Of a stretch of 64,000 nt of DNA, positions 9,304 through 16,609 are shown one piece after another. A program made the position numbers and the translations under genes. Source of the DNA: MGIIb-Q1 sp964342465. Lineage in GTDB: Archaea; Thermoplasmatota; Poseidoniia; Poseidoniales; Thalassarchaeaceae. Position 1 is the stretch's first letter, and each line of letters starts with the position of its first letter. The stretch is from NCBI GenBank assembly GCA_964342465.1, contig CAYFFQ010000010.1, positions 1 through 64,000 on the forward strand. Reading direction: 5' to 3'. Under the pieces are notes generated by a model that saw only the letters and a list, made by a program, of their open reading frames with translations, had not been told where the DNA came from and made no database searches.

Positions 9304-10173
9304 ATGAAGTGGTTCCAACCACCTTCCCCCCACCCACCCACCACTCAACATCTGCCGGTTTTGCGTAGCAGTGCGGTGGCGCTGCTTCTCTTTCTGTCTG
9401 CATTTAGTGGTTGTCTTGGAAGTGAAGAGGAGATTCCAGATGATTTCTTCGGTGACGACATCCATCCCGCAGTGGCCGTCGAGCCGTTCTCACTCATCGA
9501 TGAGAACGGCGAGGAATTTTTCAGCAGTTCGCTCGACGGCAAGGTCGTCATCGTCGTATTCATGTTCACCCGCTGTCCCGATGTCTGTCCAGTCGTGTCA
9601 GCGAATGTGAATTGGTTGTATCAACAGTTGGATGAGGCAGAGCAGGAACAGGTTGAGGTAATCTCCATCACCGTGGACCCTTGGACCGACAACTCGTCTG
9701 AGTTGGCCGCATATACGGAACAGATGGGGCTGGAGTGGCCACATCTGACCGGCGAGGTGGAGCAGTTGGAACCCGTCTGGGGCAATTTCGATGTCGGATT
9801 GAAGACCGTTTCAAGCGATGAATACGGCTACCAGAACAACACTTCTGGCGACGGTGGCGACGGGTCTGCTGAGGGGAGTGGCGACGGTGGGGAGAACAGC
9901 ACATCCGCGAGAGGCGACGGTGGGGAGAACGGCACCTCCGCAAGAGACGACGGTGGGGAGAACAGCACATCCGCGAGAGGCGACGGTGGTGGAAGAGAGG
10001 GCGGAAGCGATGAGACGAGCGGTCGTCACCATCCTGAAATCGATTACTTGGTCGACCATTCGACAGGCACGATTCTCGTCGACAAGGATGGTGACCAGCG
10101 AGTCTGGTGGGGTGATGTCGATTGGGTGCCGGACCTAGCCTTGGATGATGTTCGGAAACTGATTTCACAATAG
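9304..10173 (+). CDS. SCO1/SenC-family copper chaperone lipoprotein
   Basis: 289 residues. SCO1 proteins deliver copper to the CuA site of cytochrome c oxidase or act as thiol reductases outside the membrane. The N-terminal hydrophobic segment ends in a lipobox (FLSAFSGC, Cys37). The thioredoxin-like core carries the CxxxC copper motif in FTRCPDVCP (Cys91, Cys95) and a late His (YLVDHSTGT, about residue 252), the classic third ligand. Between the core strands is a Gly/Ser/Asp/Asn-rich insertion of about 60 residues built from an 11-residue repeat (33 bp). A GTG at 9271 abutting the upstream stop is an alternative start. The short spacing suggests co-transcription with the LVIVD gene. Confidence 0.87.
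   Translation: MKWFQPPSPHPPTTQHLPVLRSSAVALLLFLSAFSGCLGSEEEIPDDFFGDDIHPAVAVEPFSLIDENGEEFFSSSLDGKVVIVVFMFTRCPDVCPVVSANVNWLYQQLDEAEQEQVEVISITVDPWTDNSSELAAYTEQMGLEWPHLTGEVEQLEPVWGNFDVGLKTVSSDEYGYQNNTSGDGGDGSAEGSGDGGENSTSARGDGGENGTSARDDGGENSTSARGDGGGREGGSDETSGRHHPEIDYLVDHSTGTILVDKDGDQRVWWGDVDWVPDLALDDVRKLISQ
9880..9990. repeat. 33-bp in-frame tandem repeat inside the SCO1 gene
   Basis: Units beginning ggcgacggtggggagaac occur at 9880, 9913 and (with one change) 9946, with a partial copy at 9979. Each encodes an 11-residue GDGGENSTSAR-type unit. The length is a multiple of three, so the frame is kept. Confidence 0.8.
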
Positions 10174-10330
10174 GGAACCACCCAACTGAGCCGTTTTTGG
10201 TTGCGCACAACTAGTCATCTCACACTCTCGCGCCACATGCAGAGAATACACAGGAGAAATCTTGAAATTGAGCCACCGATACACATCCGCACATGTTTGG
10301 TTTGTATTTATACGCGTATATCAAGGGGGA

Positions 10331-10340
10331 AAATATATAT
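10331..10340 (+). promoter_or_regulatory. TATA-like box upstream of the YHYH gene
   Basis: The string aaatatatat lies about 40 bases before ATG 10377, and a second AT-rich string (tttatacgcgtatatc) lies just upstream. The region between the SCO1 stop and this gene is otherwise empty. Confidence 0.35.
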
Positions 10341-10376
10341 TCCAACTCATCAAAACTGTGCGAAGAGGGTTTGCAT

Positions 10377-12629
10377 ATGGATGGAAAGATGGTGGTCGCT
10401 TCGGTGATATTCGCAGGATTGGTTTTGTCATCAGGATTGGCGGTATATTTTGCCAGCCAACTTCCCGATGAAGTTGATGATGGTGGTGATGGGAATGGTG
10501 ATTCACTAGGAGACGCTGGTCAGGTGGTGGCGAATGAAGCTCCGCAGGTCTTCTCCTCGGATGCAGTTTTCGAATTTGGGGAGAGAGTCGTCCTAACCGG
10601 ATTCGTTGCTGATGAGAATGTGAGTTCGGTATCAGTTCAGATTCAGAAATTCACTCAGGACTCTCTCGCAACACCATTCTCCACATCGAACATATCAGTA
10701 GGCGAAGATGGTCTCTTCTCAGAGAACTTTACCGAATTCACGGTCCCGGGGGAAATTCTTGTTGAAATCGTGGCTACTGACGATGAGGGGGTGTCTAGTG
10801 AGACGAAGATGGTGCGTCTTGTTCTGCTTGAACCGGATGAAGAGCCTGTCAGAATGACGATGCACTATATTTCGGCTGAAGAAGGAAGCAGTTTGGGCCT
10901 ACTACGAGGCGAACTCATCCATCTCTTCCCTGAAACTTGCTCGGTTGAGTTTTGGCCGTCAGGCCAGTCCACGATCGAGGGGGTTGTCAATTCCAGCTCC
11001 AGCACTTATGTGATGGCAGTTGATGAGGAAACCGTTGAGCGTGATGGTGAAGTTTGGGCGACATGTGGCCTCTATTCAGTTGAAACAGTAAATTTCACCT
11101 ATCGCCTTCCGATTCCGGAAGAACCGCCGGTGGAAGAGGTGACGGATAGTGACGGCGACGGAATAGTCGATGCAGATGACGAGTGTGAGGATTCCCCTGC
11201 AGAACCGGTTTGGCCGAACGGTTGCGCTCAGTCAGAATTGGACAGCGATGGCGATGGAGTCACCGATGACATCGACCTCTGCCCAGACACAGGTGCCGAC
11301 ATGGCGGTGGATGCAGATGGCTGTGCTGAGAATCAGAAGGACGCTGATGGTGACGGAATCAGTGATGCTGGCGACCAATGCCCAGACACCCCGCCGACAG
11401 AGGTTGCTGATGCCAACGGCTGCTCCGACTCTCAGAAGGACCAAGATGGCGATGGGGTACCCGACTCAACAGACCAGTGTCCGAACACGATGCCTGGTAC
11501 GACGGTCGGACCTGATGGATGCGAGGTGATTGAATACAGCAAAGATGAGAGTTGGCTCTGTCAAGGTGCGGGAGTAGGCCCTGTAGAGGACCTAAATCCG
11601 TACTACGGATATCAGTCCAACTCGAACAGCCCATTCACCTGTCGTATCTCAGTGACCATGTCATCAACCACCATGACAGTCAATTCCAACGGTATTCCAA
11701 GCCATGATTTCGCCTCCACGCGAGGCTGCTGTATCGATGAGGTTGACTACACTTGGTCATTCCCACTCAATCCTGTGAACGACTCCGACGGAACATACGA
11801 GATGGCTCCCGACCGCGGGGCTGTGGCGGTGTCAGTGGACGGTGTTCCACTGTTCGGGCCGGAGGATGGCCCCGGCAGTGATGCGGTTGCATTGGAACAC
11901 GAGTATTTCGTCGAGGACAGACAGCAGATAGACCTTGGTATCTGTGGCGCCCACGGGGCCGGAGTCACCGCCCACTACCACTTCGACGCTAATTGTGTCC
12001 ACTGGACTCCCGCAGCCGGCGAGGATATGACTGATTATCATTGGTCAAAGATTGACTCGACACAACATTCGGGAATCATCGGTTGGGCTTTTGATGGTTA
12101 TCCAATCTACGGAATGTATGGATGGGATGACCAACAGAATGTCGTGATGGTCGGCAGCAGTTACCAACTGAAGGCGACTGGCGACGACGGCTATAACGGC
12201 ATGGATGACTGGGAGTATATTCCGGGTCTCGGAGACCTTGACGAGTGCAACGGTAGGTGGGGCCCCACTCCAGAATTCCCTGAAGGAACATACCACTATG
12301 TCTCGACACCACGCTCTGGCTCAACCCAGACCCACACCGACATCAATGGTCAGACTGTAGATATGATCGGTTTCCCATACTTCCTGCTCTGTTATCATGG
12401 TGAAGCAACCGGTTCCGGCAAGGGCAACGATGGCGGTGGTGGCGCTCCACCCGGGGCTGGTGGCCGAGCCTACGAGTTCAACAGCCAATCCATCAGCCAT
12501 GAGCCAGCACACAGCGACCGCGTTTTCGAGGTACAGGATAATTACCCAATATGGTTGGACCTGACCGTGACCTTCTCGCTGTTCGCCATCATATTCGCCG
12601 GTTGGGGCTCCGTCCAGAGGAGAAACTGA
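10377..12629 (+). CDS. Membrane-anchored YHYH-domain protein with thrombospondin type 3 repeats
   Basis: 750 residues from ATG 10377; the ATG at 10293 lies upstream of the TATA candidate. Order: membrane segment (VVASVIFAGLVLSSGLAVYF), two Ig-like regions, then calcium-binding thrombospondin type 3 repeats (DSDGDGIVDADDECEDSP, DSDGDGVTDDIDLCPDTG, DADGDGISDAGDQCPDTP). A YHYH domain follows (CGAHGAGVTAHYHFDANC, then WAFDGYPIYGMYG, then GTYHYVSTP). A C-terminal membrane helix (LTVTFSLFAIIFAGWGSV) ends the protein. YHYH proteins are secreted, and in marine microbes they often lie near SCO1 or oxidase genes. The role is unknown. The final codons are the first part of a 57-bp tandem array. Confidence 0.87.
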   Translation: MDGKMVVASVIFAGLVLSSGLAVYFASQLPDEVDDGGDGNGDSLGDAGQVVANEAPQVFSSDAVFEFGERVVLTGFVADENVSSVSVQIQKFTQDSLATPFSTSNISVGEDGLFSENFTEFTVPGEILVEIVATDDEGVSSETKMVRLVLLEPDEEPVRMTMHYISAEEGSSLGLLRGELIHLFPETCSVEFWPSGQSTIEGVVNSSSSTYVMAVDEETVERDGEVWATCGLYSVETVNFTYRLPIPEEPPVEEVTDSDGDGIVDADDECEDSPAEPVWPNGCAQSELDSDGDGVTDDIDLCPDTGADMAVDADGCAENQKDADGDGISDAGDQCPDTPPTEVADANGCSDSQKDQDGDGVPDSTDQCPNTMPGTTVGPDGCEVIEYSKDESWLCQGAGVGPVEDLNPYYGYQSNSNSPFTCRISVTMSSTTMTVNSNGIPSHDFASTRGCCIDEVDYTWSFPLNPVNDSDGTYEMAPDRGAVAVSVDGVPLFGPEDGPGSDAVALEHEYFVEDRQQIDLGICGAHGAGVTAHYHFDANCVHWTPAAGEDMTDYHWSKIDSTQHSGIIGWAFDGYPIYGMYGWDDQQNVVMVGSSYQLKATGDDGYNGMDDWEYIPGLGDLDECNGRWGPTPEFPEGTYHYVSTPRSGSTQTHTDINGQTVDMIGFPYFLLCYHGEATGSGKGNDGGGGAPPGAGGRAYEFNSQSISHEPAHSDRVFEVQDNYPIWLDLTVTFSLFAIIFAGWGSVQRRN

Positions 12630-12789
12630 CAGACCTCAAATTCATTTGTGCGCGGATTACCGAGTTCTGATTTGTGGAGAAACTGACAGACCTCAAATTC
12701 ATTTGTGCGCGGATTACCGAGTTCGGATTTGTGGAGAAACTGACAGACCTCAAATTGATTTGTGCGCGGATTACCGAGTTCGGATTTGT
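12619..12789. repeat. 57-bp x3 tandem array starting in the last codons of the YHYH gene
   Basis: The unit begins ggagaaactgacagacctc and recurs at 12619, 12676 and 12733 with exact 57-bp period and only two or three substitutions. The first copy contains the real C-terminus and stop (aga aac tga, stop at 12627-12629). The other copies repeat that terminus and the 3' untranslated sequence. The short motif ccgagttcgg at the unit end can form a small hairpin. Confidence 0.92.
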
Positions 12790-13011
12790 GTAGTCACATA
12801 ATGTGAGGTTCTCCCTCAAAAAAAATAGAGGATGAGTGCAACGAGATGCAAGAATTGTCAACGCTGGGACCAATGGATTGCTTATAATGGAGCAACTGGG
12901 GAGTAGACGGGGCCATCGGACGATAGTGACAGAGAGCAGCGTAATCAGTCATCCAGTGATATGTTGGGTGATGTAGGGATAGGGGAAATCAACCGTTAGA
13001 GGGTGGCTTCT
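12790..13011. other. Intergenic region without a recognised gene
   Basis: About 220 bp after the array. It holds a short hairpin (tgagg/cctca) followed by eight A residues near 12810-12830, and nothing else I can name. Confidence 0.5.
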
Positions 13012-13812
13012 TCACATCATTGAATTATGCATCCCGATGAGGGCCAGCATGCCGCCGATGACGGTCACATTGGCAAGAAGGTGTAGCATCCTCTCCATCT
13101 TCTCATTCTCATCAGACTTATTCCACATTGGAATCACAGAAATTGTCATCGCTGACCAGATGCAGATGAGTCCAACCAGCGCAGAGATGAAGAGTTCATG
13201 GATAATCAGCAGCACACCAAAGAAGAAGAAGAGTAACGAAATCAGACTCATCATCAATCTCGTGTTCGGCATATCCTTCCGGTTCATGAACTCGAGAGCC
13301 CTCCCCAAGTCGTAACGCAAAACCATGCTGAACAATACCATGGCAGACCCAATTATTGCGGTACCTGCTTTGTGGAGTGAGAGGCCAGAGAGAGTTATAC
13401 CATCGACCACATTGGCAGTTCCACTGATGGCGTTCCACATCGGCCCATCCAACATAGCGATAGAGATACCGATTGTCGCGAATACCTTACAGGCAAATAT
13501 TTCGACATCGATAGTCCTCCCCTTCTCGACTCGCCTCCGTCGTAGGGCCAATAAGACGAGCACGACTATCAGATCTATGATGATGAGGGCCAACCCCCAT
13601 GTTGCATAGATTCCTGTCAGAACCAGCAGGCTGCCACATATTCTGATAATCACGCTGATGAGCAAGGGTTTCGTCAGGACATCTGATTCCCTAAAGAAGT
13701 GAAGTTTTCCAAATACATTCTGATTATTGAGATTATGGATTGCTGAGACGAGAATTCCAAGGGCGAAGATTGTCTGGCCGACGAGGAGTAACGGGTCTCC
13801 ATCTACCAACAT
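13012..13812 (-). CDS. Polytopic membrane protein, paralogue of the next gene
   Basis: 266 residues with six to eight hydrophobic helices and a basic loop (ALRRRRVEKGR). No recognised domain. It aligns along its length with the 13966-14793 product (LLLVGQTIFALGIL against LLLVGQTVFALGFI; VIPMWNKS against IIPMWKES; LLANVTVIGG against IITNVQLIGG), so the two arose by tandem duplication. The open frame continues upstream to 13950. However, ATG 13812 matches the paralogue's start (MLVDGDPLLL) and has a TATA-like box at 13837-13845, about 26 bases away. Function unknown. Confidence 0.75.
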   Translation of the reverse strand: MLVDGDPLLLVGQTIFALGILVSAIHNLNNQNVFGKLHFFRESDVLTKPLLISVIIRICGSLLVLTGIYATWGLALIIIDLIVVLVLLALRRRRVEKGRTIDVEIFACKVFATIGISIAMLDGPMWNAISGTANVVDGITLSGLSLHKAGTAIIGSAMVLFSMVLRYDLGRALEFMNRKDMPNTRLMMSLISLLFFFFGVLLIIHELFISALVGLICIWSAMTISVIPMWNKSDENEKMERMLHLLANVTVIGGMLALIGMHNSMM

Positions 13813-13836
13813 TATGTGGTGTGAAGTGAACGAATC

Positions 13837-13845
13837 GGATAAATT
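13837..13845 (-). promoter_or_regulatory. TATA-like box of the first paralogue
   Basis: ggataaatt on the plus strand (aatttatcc on the minus) is centred about 28 bases upstream of ATG 13812. The equivalent string ggataaac is at the same distance from ATG 14793 in the paralogue, so promoter and start were duplicated together. This supports leaderless starts. Confidence 0.5.
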
Positions 13846-13965
13846 GACCGCAAACATCTCTCCAACAGACCGCCGAAATTGCAGAGGGTTGATTCGGACA
13901 TCCCCTGAGAGGGGGTGCATTGCAGCGGAGTGGAACTCTACACAATCCAATGAATCTGGTTGAGG

Positions 13966-14793
13966 TCACCCGATGAACCAAAGTATGAAGGTGGAGCCAT
14001 GCAAGGTGTTGTAGATGGCGATGTAGGAAATGAACCCGCCAATCAACTGGACGTTGGTGATGATGTGCAACATGCGCGTCGTCTTGTTCTGCTCACTACT
14101 CTCTTTCCACATCGGAATGATTGAGATGGTCAGTCCACTCCACAAAAAGACCAACCCGAGTAGGGAGACGACCACCAGTTCGGTGACCATGATGGCCACT
14201 CCGAAAGAGAAGAAGAGCATGAGAGTCAAGTTCAACATCAGCCGCGTGTGAGGTATGTCCTCCCTCTCCACCGCTGATAGGAGCCTCTCCATATCATAAC
14301 CCATGGAAAAAGCGAATCCGACCATTCCTAAACCGGTGAGAACCTTGCCCACTGCAGCGAGTGAAATAGTCATCTCGACACCAGATACGATATTGACCTC
14401 TGGGGTCAGGAGACCCCACCTCGGACCTTCAAGAAGGATTAGGCTCAATCCGAGAGTTGAAATGATCCGATGGATATGGAATTCAGAGTCGATGGAGGTA
14501 TCCCATCCGGCGCCAAGCCTTCGTTTCAAATTGATAATGAGACCACTGGCAAGGATGATGATTACCATCACCAAACCAATCGATGCAAATGTGCCACTGC
14601 CGATGAGCAGACCACCGACTATACAGAGTAGGCCAGAGAGTTTCAGGAATGTTAGTTGCTTTGCATCTCGGGTGGAGAAATGTAGCCTTTGATTCTCTTG
14701 AAGATTGATGATGAGATACAGACCGGTAGCGATGAAACCGAGGGCAAAGACGGTCTGTCCGACCAGCAGCAGTGGGTCGCCCTCCACCAACAT
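13966..14793 (-). CDS. Polytopic membrane protein, paralogue of the 13012-13812 product
   Basis: 275 residues starting MLVEGDPLLLVGQTVFALGF. The hydrophobic helices alternate with short loops containing RRLGAGWDTS and MERLLSAVERED. I do not recognise a family. Two copies in tandem, each with its own TATA-like box, suggest that they are not strictly an operon and may have diverged in use. The ATG at 14793 is supported by the TATA-like box at 14818-14825. Confidence 0.77.
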   Translation of the reverse strand: MLVEGDPLLLVGQTVFALGFIATGLYLIINLQENQRLHFSTRDAKQLTFLKLSGLLCIVGGLLIGSGTFASIGLVMVIIILASGLIINLKRRLGAGWDTSIDSEFHIHRIISTLGLSLILLEGPRWGLLTPEVNIVSGVEMTISLAAVGKVLTGLGMVGFAFSMGYDMERLLSAVEREDIPHTRLMLNLTLMLFFSFGVAIMVTELVVVSLLGLVFLWSGLTISIIPMWKESSEQNKTTRMLHIITNVQLIGGFISYIAIYNTLHGSTFILWFIG

Positions 14794-14817
14794 CAGTTGG
14801 CGACGGGTGATTCATTC

Positions 14818-14825
14818 GGATAAAC
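14818..14825 (-). promoter_or_regulatory. TATA-like box of the second paralogue
   Basis: ggataaac (plus strand) lies 25-32 bases upstream of ATG 14793, matching the paralogue's promoter geometry. Confidence 0.5.
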
Positions 14826-15005
14826 AAACCGCATTCTACTCACCGAAAGACCGATGAAATCGCCGCCTTTGAGGTCGGGCATTACACGATATGCAAACTG
14901 CAATTACCCCCCCCACACACACCACCATCGACCTCCCTGACCCCCCGAACAGTAGTCCGTCAATTCGGAAGTCATCCCGAGAGGGGCAGCATTCACGTTC
15001 TTTTC

Positions 15006-16553
15006 TCAGAGGATGGGTTGATGGCGCAACCACTCAAGGTCGGAAATGTAGAGTTGGCGTATATCATCCAATCCGAGAACCAGCATAGCCAGCCTCTCAA
15101 GTCCCATGCCCCAAGCACAGACCGGCCACTTCAAGCCGAGCGGTTCGCACACTTCAGGCCGGAAAATTCCTGCGCCCCCCAACTCCAGCCATTCACCCCT
15201 CCACTTCACCTCCACCTCGAGGCTTGGTTCAGTGTATGGGAAGTATGCCGGACGTACGCGAACTTCTGGATAACCCATTTTCGTGTAGAACTCTTTGAGG
15301 GTTGTGACCAACATCGGAAGACTCGCTTCCGGTTCCATGATTATTCCCTCTATCTGGTGAAACTCAGGCAGGTGGGTTCTGTCGATGCTCTCCTTGCGGA
15401 AGACCCGCCCGATTCCGAAGACGCGGCACGGTTCATCAGAATGTTCTGCGAGATGGCCGACCGTGTTCACAGTCGTGTGAGTGCGGAGCATCCCCTTCTG
15501 GGCGATTTCGCTCGAAAACCGGCCGCCCCACCCTCTGCTCCCCGTCTCGCCGCCATGTTCGTGCACATCGGCCCACTGGCGGAGCCGGTCGGGAGGGATG
15601 TCAATGGATTTCGGATTGTCGAGATAGAATGTGTCCTGCATCTCTCTTGCTGGGTGGTCCTGCGGTATGAACAACGCATCCATGTTCCACCCTGCTGTCG
15701 TCACATAGTCGCCTTCGATTTCAGTGAATCCCATCTCGAGAAAGATGGCGCGTATTCTCTCGATGAGTGCCTGCATCGGGTGCGATTTACCGATGCTCGG
15801 TATCGGTGCGTCGCGGGTGACATCGTAAGGTTTGAACTCCGCTTCTCTCCACTCTTCACCTTGAAGAAGTTCGGGGGTGATGTCGGCGACTCTCAGTCTT
15901 TCAACCAAGTCGGACTCAGCAACTGCCCTGCCTGCGTCAGTGAGTGTCCAAGTGCGATGCACCTCTTGTGATGAAGTGATTATTCCCTTGCGAGCGCGGA
16001 AGTAATCGACCAGAGAGACATCCAAGTCTTTTTCTGACACTCCATTTTCCCCGTTTTCGGATAGTATTGAGATGAAATCAGTTCTCATCTGAATCGTAGC
16101 GGTAATCGCTCCAGTTGTCGCCGGCACGACGAATTGTCCACGCTCGAGTTGGATGCCGAGGTCTTTGAGAAGACCTATTCCGGCACCTGCTTCCTTCTTA
16201 CTCACAACACCAGATGCCTGTAGTTCCTTCATCCCAACTACGCCTTCCTGCGCCGAAAGCCAATCCCAGATTCGCTCTTCAAGAAGCCCATCCGTCGCCG
16301 CATCATCTCCTGTCGCGGTCAATCTCCAAATCGTTGCGCTCTCTTCAGTTAGCAGGATGAGGCCCGCTTCGAAGAGGCTGCCGCCGGCCCCAGCAACATG
16401 AGCTTGGTCACTCCATCCACAAGCGGTTAGTAGGGGTGCGAGTTGCCACACGCGATGGGCATCACTCTGCATGGCCTTGAGCATCCGCCGTTCGTTGTTG
16501 CCCAACTCCACGCCTCTTCCTCCACCACCTTCGACAGGCCGGTCCACCTTCAA
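15006..16553 (-). CDS. pheS: Phenylalanyl-tRNA synthetase alpha subunit
   Basis: 515 residues, the usual size for the archaeal/eukaryotic-type alpha subunit, which charges tRNA-Phe together with PheT. The N-terminal third holds winged-helix-like repeats. The class II catalytic core follows, with motif 2 (GRVFRKESIDRTHLPEFHQ) and motif 3 (GAGIFRPEVCEPLG, then WGMGLERLAMLVLG). pheT is not adjacent in this window. The first start is TTG 16553; a GTG at 16547 is close. A TATA-like string at 16575-16584 lies 22-31 bases upstream. The gene is divergent from the secreted amidase. Confidence 0.95.
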   Translation of the reverse strand: MKVDRPVEGGGGRGVELGNNERRMLKAMQSDAHRVWQLAPLLTACGWSDQAHVAGAGGSLFEAGLILLTEESATIWRLTATGDDAATDGLLEERIWDWLSAQEGVVGMKELQASGVVSKKEAGAGIGLLKDLGIQLERGQFVVPATTGAITATIQMRTDFISILSENGENGVSEKDLDVSLVDYFRARKGIITSSQEVHRTWTLTDAGRAVAESDLVERLRVADITPELLQGEEWREAEFKPYDVTRDAPIPSIGKSHPMQALIERIRAIFLEMGFTEIEGDYVTTAGWNMDALFIPQDHPAREMQDTFYLDNPKSIDIPPDRLRQWADVHEHGGETGSRGWGGRFSSEIAQKGMLRTHTTVNTVGHLAEHSDEPCRVFGIGRVFRKESIDRTHLPEFHQIEGIIMEPEASLPMLVTTLKEFYTKMGYPEVRVRPAYFPYTEPSLEVEVKWRGEWLELGGAGIFRPEVCEPLGLKWPVCAWGMGLERLAMLVLGLDDIRQLYISDLEWLRHQPIL

Positions 16554-16574
16554 TCAATTGGCGCACTCCACTCG

Positions 16575-16584
16575 GCATAAGCCT
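16575..16584. promoter_or_regulatory. Possible shared TATA region between pheS and the amidase gene
   Basis: The near-palindromic ggcataagcc sits about 27 bases from the pheS start at 16553 and about 30 bases from the amidase start at 16610. It could therefore serve both strands. It is a weak TATA match, so this is tentative. Confidence 0.3.
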
Positions 16585-16609
16585 CTATCCGACTGATTGC
16601 AGCGGAGCA

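Noticed and set aside
9668..10210. 180-residue His/Arg-rich ORF opposite the SCO1 gene
   Set aside because: A mirror of the Gly/Asp repeats of SCO1; composition is typical of an antisense shadow.
15018..15971. 317-residue plus-strand ORF antisense to pheS
   Set aside because: The complementary strand encodes conserved PheS motifs throughout; this is a shadow frame.
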